Of a DNA stretch of 38,153 nt, positions 22,601-29,708 are shown piece after piece. This stretch comes from Actinokineospora pegani (GTDB lineage: Bacteria; Actinomycetota; Actinomycetes; Mycobacteriales; Pseudonocardiaceae), in the NCBI RefSeq assembly GCF_009745975.1, contig NZ_WHOL01000047.1, forward strand, positions 1 through 38,153. The letters are read 5' to 3'. Below the pieces are notes generated by a model. The model worked only from the letters and a program-made list of their open reading frames with translations. It did no database searches and was not told the DNA's origin. Within the stretch, counting starts at the first letter, position 1. Each line of letters begins with the position of its first letter. The translations under genes were made by a program, and so were the position numbers.

Positions 22601-24529
22601 CCGCCCGCCGAGCGCGCCGCCGCGCAGCTCTACCGGGTGTTCGGGGCCGACAAGGACACGTGGGCGCACTGGACCGTGCGCGCGTCGTCGCTGGTGCGGG
22701 CGCGGGCCGCGTTCGGCGAGGTGCCCGCCCTGGTGCGGATGTGCGCGGTGCTCGGCGCGGAGATCGGGGACTTCCTCGCTGCCCGGGGGCTGCCCGCGGT
22801 CGACGCGGAGCTGGCCGGGCGGTACCTGGTCGAGGAGCTGGCCTCCGGGCCGGAGTTCGTCGTCGGCGCCACCGCTGTGTCCGTTGTGGACAAGTTCCGG
22901 TCGTCGCTCGGGCAGGAGTCCGCGCGGCGCTTCGCCGAGGACCTGGCCGCGCTGGGGGACGGCGAGCTGGGGGCGCGGTTCGAGCTGGTGTCGGCCTGGT
23001 ACGAGGCGTTCGCGGCGGCCTCGGGCGCGTCGTCAGAGGATCTGGCCGAGGCGGTGGCCATGGAGCTGGTCGGCGACGCGGTCGTGCGGCAGGTGTCGTC
23101 GGCCGCGCTGACCGCGACCGTCGAGGGCCTGCTCGGCGCCCACCCCCGGGTGGTCGACCGCAAGCTGGACCTGCGGCTGGACGAGTTCCTGGCCCGCACC
23201 GACGCGTTCCGCGCCCACCGGGCCCCCGCCTTCCGCGCGTACCTGCGCACCCGCAACGAGCTGGTCGCGGCGGAGAAGCGGCGGCTGCGGCTGGACGAGT
23301 TCGCGCCGAAGGTGATGACCGCGTTCGTCCGCAACCGCCTGCTCGACGAGGTCTACCTGCCGCTGATCGGGGACAACCTGGCCAAGCAGCTCGGCGCGGC
23401 CGGGGACGCCAAGCGCACCGACCAGATGGGCCTGCTGCTGCTCATCTCCCCGCCCGGCTACGGCAAGACCACGCTCATGGAGTACGTCGCCAACCGGCTC
23501 GGCCTGGTGTTCGTCAAGGTCAACGGCCCCGCCCTGGGCCACGCCGTGACCTCCATCGACCCGGCCGACGCCCCCGACGCGACCGCCCGGCAGGAGATCG
23601 AAAAGATCAACTTCGCGTTGGAGCTGGGCAACAACGCGATGCTCTACCTCGACGACATCCAGCACACCAACCCGGAGCTGCTGCAGAAGTTCATCTCCCT
23701 CTGCGACGCCCAGCGCCGCATGGAGGGCGTGTGGGAGGGCCGGACCCGCACCTACGACCTGCGCGGCAAGCGCTTCGCCGTCGTGATGTCCGGCAACCCC
23801 TACACCTCCACCGGCCAGCGCTTTCGCGTCCCGGACATGCTGGCCAACCGCGCCGACGTGTGGAACCTCGGCGACGTCCTGTCCGGCCGGGAGGAGCTGT
23901 TCGCCCTGAGCTACGTGGAGAACGCCCTCACCTCGAACCCCGTGCTGGCCCCGCTGTCCACACGCGACCGCGGCGACGTCGAGCTGTTCGTCCGGCTGGC
24001 CCGCGGCGACGACTCGGTGCGCTCGGACCAGCTCTCGCACCCGTACTCCACGGTGGAGGTCGAGCGCATCGTGTCCGTGCTGCAGAAGCTGCTCCGGGTG
24101 CAGGAGGTGATCCTGGCCAACAACAAGGCCTACATCGCCTCCGCCGCCCAGTCCGACGCCGCCCGCACCGAGCCCCCGTTCGGCCTGCAGGGCTCCTACC
24201 GCAACATGAACAAGCTGGCCGAGCGCATCGTCCCGGTGATGAACGCCGAGGAACTCGAAGCGCTCATCGACGACCACTACCGCGGCGAGGCCCAAACCCT
24301 CACCAGCGGCGCCGAGGCCAACCTGCTCAAGCTCGCCGAGCTGCGCGGCCGCCTCACCCCCGAGTCGGCCGCCCGCTGGACCGAGGTCAAACAGGCCTAC
24401 CAGCGCTCCCAAGCCCTCGGCGGCGCCGAGGACGACCCCATGGTCCGCGCCGTCGGAGCGGTGGGCCTCCTGGCCGACCGCGTCGCCTCCGTCGAGGCCG
24501 CCATCACCCGAGCCGCCGAACGTCAGTAG
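19634..24529 (+). CDS. Giant AAA+ ATPase, flotillin-associated (DUF3686-like N-terminus, 'DNA repair ATPase')
   Basis: A 1631-residue protein. The N-terminal ~450 residues resemble the beta-rich DUF3686-type domain (LIGNERIRTENNCVPRDI; FGYNVFIGLKPETSVDDV; NTETGQGVYSEPV; IIFPGGYYLATGVHKTFD). A long helical, coiled-coil-prone middle (~460-1230) follows. A single C-terminal AAA+ module has Walker A PPGYGKTT (Lys ~1278), Walker B MLYLDDIQ (Asp ~1340-1341), sensor-1 VMSGNP and a lid with GSYRNMNKLAERI. Databases often call relatives 'DNA repair ATPase', but nothing visible implies DNA repair. The GTG start overlaps the flotillin stop (GTGA). Such an ATPase might remodel proteins at flotillin assemblies; that is inference. 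Its end overlaps the convergent gene by 7 nt. Confidence 0.88.
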   Translation: MTSTAEATAAPGLDAGTYEVLRARLGEQAAELARRAESLNTERLSVFGGADLRLIGNERIRTENNCVPRDIISVGGLMLFGYNVFIGLKPETSVDDVLSLHRFTRDGDAFRFDAGSAQDVPGLLCDERFRRDFTELYRYYRETRLLQLRHVEGKLLAVFQTGPRTEDTKVLRWKVAVDGTVEYQDSRGERDHVFPASHDFEWVETTRDDHVLGRFPHISILDQVFVETVNGDLTVKVENNTETGQGVYSEPVAEKLQSLADAAVHYAAVGSLILIRVRPYNETEWRHLVFDTRTRGVVRLDGIGQACRRLPEDQGIIFPGGYYLATGVHKTFDTDVASLEYERVIRSPNGEDVLYAFHAREEGRTLLLPYNVIRKKVATPIVCHGYSLFADGTLVVFRATSDEPTRVHPMQVWQTPYLSDTYAAAQPVGDGPLDRVGNADLVRGISDCLSVAQMVGEMSPSTAVFEALIATCGRAFDNYHWLGDPGLHDLRTPLAEVRATAEQVLDEYESVQALTTQAADVLAAETEAVAGLVRVARGEAPKGADGWVRLLADLRRAQGRVVGLRDTRYIDLDGVDALAARLTDELGSAGQRAVSYLSGPEAFTGYHAQVEALAAEADGIRAVVEAGPIGEKLTEQAEGLETLTEVVGTLDIADATARTGILERVGEVLARLNRARAGMAARRKELLATEGRAAFAAEFALLGQSVTGALTAADTPDRCDEQLGRLMLACETLESRFADFDDFLAQLTDKRTDIYEAFSSRKQALLDERARRADRLVESAERVLRGVRRRVASLGSLEEVNTYFAADPMVAKLRSVADDLRSLGDQVRAEEVEGRVKAARQEAGRALRDRLDLFTDGGDTLSFGRHSFAVNTQPLDLTVVPHGGGMAFAVTGTDYRCPVSSPEFLATAEFWSQTVVSETAEVYRAEHLAATVLAAVDHGELHADLAGHVKRVAEERYDEAYERGVHDHDAALILTALLRLRTGAGLLRFPPAERAAAQLYRVFGADKDTWAHWTVRASSLVRARAAFGEVPALVRMCAVLGAEIGDFLAARGLPAVDAELAGRYLVEELASGPEFVVGATAVSVVDKFRSSLGQESARRFAEDLAALGDGELGARFELVSAWYEAFAAASGASSEDLAEAVAMELVGDAVVRQVSSAALTATVEGLLGAHPRVVDRKLDLRLDEFLARTDAFRAHRAPAFRAYLRTRNELVAAEKRRLRLDEFAPKVMTAFVRNRLLDEVYLPLIGDNLAKQLGAAGDAKRTDQMGLLLLISPPGYGKTTLMEYVANRLGLVFVKVNGPALGHAVTSIDPADAPDATARQEIEKINFALELGNNAMLYLDDIQHTNPELLQKFISLCDAQRRMEGVWEGRTRTYDLRGKRFAVVMSGNPYTSTGQRFRVPDMLANRADVWNLGDVLSGREELFALSYVENALTSNPVLAPLSTRDRGDVELFVRLARGDDSVRSDQLSHPYSTVEVERIVSVLQKLLRVQEVILANNKAYIASAAQSDAARTEPPFGLQGSYRNMNKLAERIVPVMNAEELEALIDDHYRGEAQTLTSGAEANLLKLAELRGRLTPESAARWTEVKQAYQRSQALGGAEDDPMVRAVGAVGLLADRVASVEAAITRAAERQ

Positions 24530-24897
24530 ATCGTCAACACCACGGCCACGACCCCGAGCACCACCGCCGCCACGGCCGCGACCCGATCGCCGCCCACCAC
24601 CGGCAACCACGTGCTCAGGAACGACGCCAGGTGCACCAGCACCGTGATCACCGCACCCCCGGTGGCGAACCGCGCCCCCCGCGGCTCCCGGCGCAGCAAC
24701 AGCACCGCGCCCACCACCAGCAGCAGATCAGCGACCGCGTAGGCGACCAGCACGACCACGGCCTCCGGCACCACCTGCCCACAGACGCCCGCGCTCCCGT
24801 CGCAGACGCCGAGAACCCGCACCAGCCGGTACACCGGCCCCGCGCTGAGCACCACCAACACGAAGGCGATCACTACCGCCGCGATGCGCTGGACCAT
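24523..24897 (-). CDS. Four-helix integral membrane protein, unknown function
   Basis: A 124-residue protein composed almost entirely of four hydrophobic segments: IAAVVIAFVLVVLSAGPVY; EAVVVLVAYAVADLLLVVGAVLLL; TGGAVITVLVHLASFLSTW; and AAVAAVVLGVVAVVLTIY. A short external loop carries two Cys (GVCDGSAGVCG) that could form a disulfide. I recognise no family. Start ATG 24897 (MVQRIAA) puts a positive n-region before the first helix; a longer frame exists but adds only hydrophilic residues. The last 7 nt overlap the end of the AAA+ gene on the other strand. It is not part of that operon. Confidence 0.68.
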   Translation of the reverse strand: MVQRIAAVVIAFVLVVLSAGPVYRLVRVLGVCDGSAGVCGQVVPEAVVVLVAYAVADLLLVVGAVLLLRREPRGARFATGGAVITVLVHLASFLSTWLPVVGGDRVAAVAAVVLGVVAVVLTIY

Positions 24898-24951
24898 GTC
24901 CCCATGGTGGCGGCCCGGTATACGCCCCGCCATCCCTAGCCCCGACTGCTC

Positions 24952-25668
24952 TCAGATGAGGGTGCTTTCCTCCACCTCGCTCATGCGCGCGTAGAGGATC
25001 TGCTCGTTCACCTCGAGCTCGTTGACCACCTTGAGCGCGGCGATGATCCCGCGACCCACGCCCTCGTCCGCGGTCTCGCCGTACTCGACCTGCACCAGCG
25101 TGTTCGCGGCGCCACTGTCGTGCGCGGCGCCCCCTGGATCACGCCACGTGCCCTTCGCGCCGATCTCCGTCGCCGCGGCCCCGAGGAAGGCGAACACCCC
25201 GAGCTTGGCGACCGGCACGGTCAGCGTGAGCAACTCCCGGGCTGTGCGCTCCAACACCACCCCGTCGTCCGGGCCGCCGAAAAGCAGCGCGTGCAACAGA
25301 TCCTTGGCCTCGCACAGCAGCTCCTCGGCCGCCGCGCCGCGTCGGGCAGGGTCGATCAGCGGACCGCCCTTCGCTGGTGGGTCGACCAGCGCTCCCGCTG
25401 CGACCAGGTGATCGCGGTCGACCGCGGACAGGCGGTCGACGACCTCGGTCAGCCGTTGCCCGTCGAGCCGCATCGCACGCACCCGGTGCACGTCCACCAC
25501 CGTCGCGCTCGCACCGGTGTCGAGACCGAGTTCGGCCACGAGGAGATCGACCAACTGGTCGACGAGCCAGTCGTGCGGCTGACCGGCCAGCCGCTCCCGC
25601 AGGTCCGCGCGCACCTGGCGGGCCGCCGCCTGCCGCGTCTGCTCGATGATCTCGGCCAATTGCCCCAT
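24952..25668 (-). CDS. Unrecognised 238-residue cytosolic protein
   Basis: No known family recognised. The N-terminal ~60 residues are amphipathic helix (MGQLAEIIEQTRQAAARQV; WLVDQLVDLLVAELG). A middle section has a recurring 'variable DRL' helix pattern and a C-terminal ~90-residue globular part (LTLTVPVAKLGVFAFLGAAATEIGAKGTW; GIIAALKVVNELEVNEQILYARM). No signal, membrane segment or catalytic motif stands out. ATG 25668 is preceded by GGGGAG at 6 nt, a good start. It lies 108 nt beyond the end of pknG on the same strand, so it could be co-transcribed, but the gap and lack of coupling make that uncertain. Confidence 0.75.
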   Translation of the reverse strand: MGQLAEIIEQTRQAAARQVRADLRERLAGQPHDWLVDQLVDLLVAELGLDTGASATVVDVHRVRAMRLDGQRLTEVVDRLSAVDRDHLVAAGALVDPPAKGGPLIDPARRGAAAEELLCEAKDLLHALLFGGPDDGVVLERTARELLTLTVPVAKLGVFAFLGAAATEIGAKGTWRDPGGAAHDSGAANTLVQVEYGETADEGVGRGIIAALKVVNELEVNEQILYARMSEVEESTLI

Positions 25669-25776
25669 GCGTCACTCCCCGGATCTGTGTGCCCTGTTCG
25701 TCGTGGCACCCGCCCCTGCCGTTAAGGGGCAAACGGGTGGTCCGCCAACTCGATCGAGGGATCTGGACCGGCGTGT

Positions 25777-28677
25777 TCAGGTGACAGTGCGGGGACGGAT
25801 GGAGTTGGCCTTGTCCACCAGGTCATGCCGCTGCTCAGCGGTGGCCGCGAGGCGGGCGAGCCCCCGGTAGCAGCGTTCCAGGCCGAACCGCAGGTCGCGT
25901 TCGTTGAGGGCGCAGGACAGCAGGGGGCGGTTGGGGCGGGCGGGGTCCGCGCCGGGTTTGCCCGCCAGCACCCAGGCGTGCGCGGCCTCCAGCACGTCCG
26001 CGGCCAGGCGGGAGCGGCGTTCGGCGTCGAGGGGGAGGGTCTCCACGCGCTTGGCGGCGTCGTGCAGGTCGGACTCGGTGACCTGGGGCTGGGTGGCGGG
26101 GTCGCCTGCGTGGACCTTGATCTTGATGGCGGCGATCTGGGCCGCGATGTGGTGGTTGGAGGTGTCCGGGACCTGGTCGAGCACCTCGATCGCGCCCGTT
26201 CGCGCGCCCTGGGCCAGGTAGACCCGGGCGAGGCCGAAGGCGGCGCTGACCAGTGAGTGGTCGGTGCGCCACACCAGCTCGTAGAACCTCGCCGCGACGA
26301 AGTGGTCGTTGGACAGCTCGTGGCTGACCGCCAGCGCCAGCTTCGGGGCGAGTTCGCCCGGGACGGCGTCGTACACCCGGTCGAAGGCCTCGCGCGCGGC
26401 CCTGGTGTTGCCGCCGACCAGGGACAACAGGCCTTGGAACCAGTCCGGTCGCCACTCGGCCGGGTCGGTGGACAGGCGGCGGGCGGCCTCCAGTTCCGAG
26501 CCTGCCGCGCGCAGGTCGCCCTGCTCGATGCGGGCCTTCACCAGCCGCAGCCGGACCTCGATGGAGTCCTGGGGGGCGTTGTGCAGCGCGGCGACCAGTT
26601 CGGCTGGCTCGCTGGCGGTGATGCTGGCCAGCACGGCCGCGGCGTGGTCGTCGGTGTCGACCAGCGGGGCCGACAGGATGCTCGCCACCTCCGCCGGGTC
26701 CGGCGGGGGCAGCGTCAGCGGTCCGGTCGCGGGCACGTTCGCGCCGAACGAGCGGGTGTCCACGCTGAACACAGTGGACAGACCGGGGCGCGGCCTGCCG
26801 GTGCCCAGCGCCATCACCTCGCGCAGCACGCCGGTGAGCTGGTCGGCCATCTCGCCCGCGGAGGTGAAGCGCCGCAACGGGTCGGTGTGCGTCGCTCGCT
26901 TGAGCACCCGGTAGTACGAGCCGAACAGCGCGAACAGCGGCTCGCTGTCCGGCGCGGGCAGCGAGTGCCGGTAGCGCGTGGTGTACCCGGCGAACTCGAT
27001 CGACAGCACCGCCAGCGTCCGGCCCACCGTGTAGATGTCGGAGGCGATGGTCGCGCCCTCGGTCGCCAGCTCCGGCGCGGCGTACCCGGCGGTGAAGAAC
27101 AGCGGGCTCTCGTAGTCGTCGGTCTTGCGCACCGCGCCCAGGTCGATGAGCTTGAGCTGCTCCCCGGTCTGGATCACGTTGTCCGGCTTGAGGTCGCAGT
27201 AGAGCATGTCGATGCTGTGCAGGTACCCGATCGCGGGCAGGATCTCCAACCCGTAGGCGATCACCTGCCCGATCGGCAGCGGCTCGGCCCGCCCGGTCTC
27301 CCGGTGGTGCTCCAGCGCCAACTGCCGCAGCGACTGCCCCCCGACGTACTCCATGACGATGTAGCCGACCGGCGCCCCGGTCTTGCGGTCCGGGTGCTGC
27401 ACGAAGTTGTAGATCTTGACGACGTTCGGGTGCTCGACCTCGGCCAGGAACCGCCGCTCGGCCACCACGCTGGCCATCGACGTGGCGTCCCCGGTGTCGA
27501 TCAGCCCCTTGAGCACCACCCACCGGGCGCTGACGTTGTGGTCCTTGGCCAGGTAGATCCACCCCAGCCCGCCGTAGGCGATGCTCCCGAGCACCTCGTA
27601 CTGCCCGCCCACGAGGTCCCCGCGGAACAGCCGGGGCCGGAAGTTGTACTCCTGCCCGCAGGTGCCGCAGGTCCCCTCCGCCGGTCCGCCCCCGCGCGCC
27701 ACCTCGGCCCCGCAGGACGCGCAGAACCGCTTGTTCTCCGCGACCACCGGGTCGTCGAGCACCGCACTGGCCGGGTCCTTCGGCGGCACCACCGGCACGT
27801 CGACCAACCCGGCCCCGAGGCGCCCCCGCCCCGACGTGCGCGAGGCCGTGCGCCTGCCGGTGCCGGGGAACGCCCCGGAGCCGGTGCTGGGCTGTGAGCC
27901 GCCCGCGGGTTCTTCTTCGGCGGGGGCGTCGGGGGGTGGCTCGATGCTCTGGGTGAGGGTGGGGATCTCCAGGACGCTGGTGGGCTGGTCGTGGCCGCGG
28001 AAGTCGTCCTGGGGGATGTGGGCGGGCCGGGGGAGGGGCTGGCGCTGCTGCCCCTGGGGCGCGCGGTTCTGGGGTTGGCCGCCCTGGGGCGGGCGAGCCT
28101 GGCCTTGGGGTGGGACACCCTGGCGGCCGTGCGGTTGGTGGCCTGTGGGCAGGTGGCCTTGGTGGCTCTGGTGCTGCTGTCCCTGCGGGTGCTGCCCCTG
28201 GGGCTGCCGGTCGTGCCCCCGGGGCTGGTGCTGCGGCGAGTGGCCTGCTGGGAGCTGGGTGGTCGGCTGGGCCGGGCGCTGTCCGGGCGCCTGGTGCTGG
28301 GGCGGCTGCTGCCTCGGCCCGGGGTTCGGGGGCGCGGGGCGGGGGGGCTCGGCGGGGTTGCGCGCGCCGTGCTGCCCCCGTCCCTGCTGCGGCGGTCCCT
28401 GCCGAGGGGGCTGGCCGGGGCGGGATTGCGGTCCGGTGGACTCCACGGGGTTGACCGGGCGCATTCCCGGGGCGCTCTGCTCTGCCGGTCGCTGCTGCGG
28501 GGGTGCGGGGTGTTGGCGGCCGGGTTGTTGGCCGCCCTGCCGGGTGTTGCCCGGGTGGTGGCCGCCGCTGTCGGGCTGGTTCGGGCGCCTGCCGGGGGCG
28601 TTCGGGGGCTGGGTGGGGTGCTTGGCGGTGGGGCGCGCGCCGCGGGGGTCCTGGGGGTCGCCGTGGGGTGGGGTCAT
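25777..28677 (-). CDS. pknG: Serine/threonine protein kinase PknG
   Basis: A soluble kinase of 966 residues that in mycobacteria and corynebacteria phosphorylates the FHA protein GarA/OdhI and so controls the TCA cycle and glutamate metabolism. Residues 1-~270 are Pro/Gln/Gly/His-rich and disordered. A short Thr-containing segment (QPTSVLEIPTLTQSIE) may hold autophosphorylation sites. Next comes a rubredoxin-like Zn module with two CxxCG knuckles (~314-335). The kinase domain follows (~355-610): GSIAYGGLGWIYLA, VVLKGL, LYCDLKPDN and the atypical IDLGAV in place of DFG. TPR helices (~700-960) follow. M. tuberculosis PknG is 750 residues, so the N-terminus here is far longer. The gene starts 6 nt after glnH. 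Confidence 0.96.
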   Translation of the reverse strand: MTPPHGDPQDPRGARPTAKHPTQPPNAPGRRPNQPDSGGHHPGNTRQGGQQPGRQHPAPPQQRPAEQSAPGMRPVNPVESTGPQSRPGQPPRQGPPQQGRGQHGARNPAEPPRPAPPNPGPRQQPPQHQAPGQRPAQPTTQLPAGHSPQHQPRGHDRQPQGQHPQGQQHQSHQGHLPTGHQPHGRQGVPPQGQARPPQGGQPQNRAPQGQQRQPLPRPAHIPQDDFRGHDQPTSVLEIPTLTQSIEPPPDAPAEEEPAGGSQPSTGSGAFPGTGRRTASRTSGRGRLGAGLVDVPVVPPKDPASAVLDDPVVAENKRFCASCGAEVARGGGPAEGTCGTCGQEYNFRPRLFRGDLVGGQYEVLGSIAYGGLGWIYLAKDHNVSARWVVLKGLIDTGDATSMASVVAERRFLAEVEHPNVVKIYNFVQHPDRKTGAPVGYIVMEYVGGQSLRQLALEHHRETGRAEPLPIGQVIAYGLEILPAIGYLHSIDMLYCDLKPDNVIQTGEQLKLIDLGAVRKTDDYESPLFFTAGYAAPELATEGATIASDIYTVGRTLAVLSIEFAGYTTRYRHSLPAPDSEPLFALFGSYYRVLKRATHTDPLRRFTSAGEMADQLTGVLREVMALGTGRPRPGLSTVFSVDTRSFGANVPATGPLTLPPPDPAEVASILSAPLVDTDDHAAAVLASITASEPAELVAALHNAPQDSIEVRLRLVKARIEQGDLRAAGSELEAARRLSTDPAEWRPDWFQGLLSLVGGNTRAAREAFDRVYDAVPGELAPKLALAVSHELSNDHFVAARFYELVWRTDHSLVSAAFGLARVYLAQGARTGAIEVLDQVPDTSNHHIAAQIAAIKIKVHAGDPATQPQVTESDLHDAAKRVETLPLDAERRSRLAADVLEAAHAWVLAGKPGADPARPNRPLLSCALNERDLRFGLERCYRGLARLAATAEQRHDLVDKANSIRPRTVT

Positions 28678-28683
28678 GGCCGG

Positions 28684-29664
28684 TCAGTCCCGGTAGGTGG
28701 CGGGCGGTGGGGACGCCTCGCCGATCTTGGCGCGGAGCCAGAGGTCGTAGCTGGCCGTCCAGGAGCCCGCTGCGATCGACTGGGCCAGGACGCCGTTGAC
28801 GAAGCGGACCATGTCCTCGTTCTGCTTGGGGATGCCGATGCCGTAGGGCTCCTCGGTGAAGCGGGGGCCCACCAGCTTGACGTTGGGGTCCTGGGCGACC
28901 ATGCCCGCCAGGATCGTGTCATCGGTCGACACGGCCGAGACCTGGCCCTGCTGCAGCAGCACCAGGCAGTCCGACCAGTTGTCGACGGCCAGCAGCCGGG
29001 GTTTGGCGGTCAGCTCGCGCAGCTTGTTCAGCGACGTGGAGCCCTTGGCGGCGCAGACGGTCTGGCCGCCGAGCTGGTCGGCGGAGGCGATCGGGGACTC
29101 CTTCTCGACCAGCACCCGCTGGCCCGCGGTGTAGTAGATGGCGGAGAAGTTGATCTCGGCCCAGCGCGCGCAGGTCGCGGTCATGGTGCGGACCACCACG
29201 TCCACGTCGCCGCGCTTGAGGGCGTCGATGCGCTCCGCGGAGGTGATGACCTTGAACTGGACGCGGTCCGCGTCGCCGAACAGCGCGGCGGCGATCTCGT
29301 AGACCCGGTCGATGTCGAAGCCGGAGAGCTTGTTGGTGGTCGGGTCGCGGAAGCCGAACAGGAAGGTGTTCTGGTCGACGCCCGCGATGAGCCTGCCGCG
29401 GTCCTGGATGGCGCGCATGGTGCTGCCCTCGGGCATCGCGCCCGGCTTGGGCAGCGGGCCGGGGCGCAGGCTGGCCCGCGGGTCGCACGGCGGGACCGGA
29501 GCGGCGTCGCCGCTGCTCGTGGGCGGGTCGGCGACGACGCCGACCGGTGCGGGGCGGTCGACGGAGCTGACCGCCGCCCGGTCCACCGGCGCGGTCCGGC
29601 CCGTGCACGCCGTCGCCCCGAGCGCGCACGCCAGCAGCACCGCCAAGACCCCAGCTCGCCGCAC
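28684..29664 (-). CDS. glnH: GlnH-like solute-binding lipoprotein (Asp/Glu/Gln sensor)
   Basis: An extracytoplasmic amino-acid-binding protein of the family-3 type. In mycobacteria GlnH detects aspartate/glutamate and passes the signal through GlnX to PknG. A signal with VRRAGVLAVLLACALGATAC ends in the lipidated Cys. A Ser/Pro/Val-rich linker follows, then the binding fold: RGRLIAGVDQNTFLFGFRDP, KLSGFDIDRVYEIAAALFG, ALKRGDVDVVVRTMTAT and a C-terminal GIPKQNEDMVRFVNGVL. No ABC permease or ATPase genes are adjacent, which fits a sensor rather than a transporter. GTG 29664 is preferred (GGAGGGG upstream); ATG 29697, 11 nt after glnX, is an alternative. Operonic with glnX and pknG. Confidence 0.93.
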   Translation of the reverse strand: MRRAGVLAVLLACALGATACTGRTAPVDRAAVSSVDRPAPVGVVADPPTSSGDAAPVPPCDPRASLRPGPLPKPGAMPEGSTMRAIQDRGRLIAGVDQNTFLFGFRDPTTNKLSGFDIDRVYEIAAALFGDADRVQFKVITSAERIDALKRGDVDVVVRTMTATCARWAEINFSAIYYTAGQRVLVEKESPIASADQLGGQTVCAAKGSTSLNKLRELTAKPRLLAVDNWSDCLVLLQQGQVSAVSTDDTILAGMVAQDPNVKLVGPRFTEEPYGIGIPKQNEDMVRFVNGVLAQSIAAGSWTASYDLWLRAKIGEASPPPATYRD

Positions 29665-29708
29665 CGGCACCCCTCCCCTCCGCGTGGTCACCCCCATGAT
29701 GCCCACGT

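Noticed and set aside
28000-28660. Repetitive DNA that could look like a tandem-repeat or CRISPR-like array
   Set aside because: No regular unit or spacer structure; it is the irregular Pro/Gln/Gly coding sequence of the PknG N-terminus.
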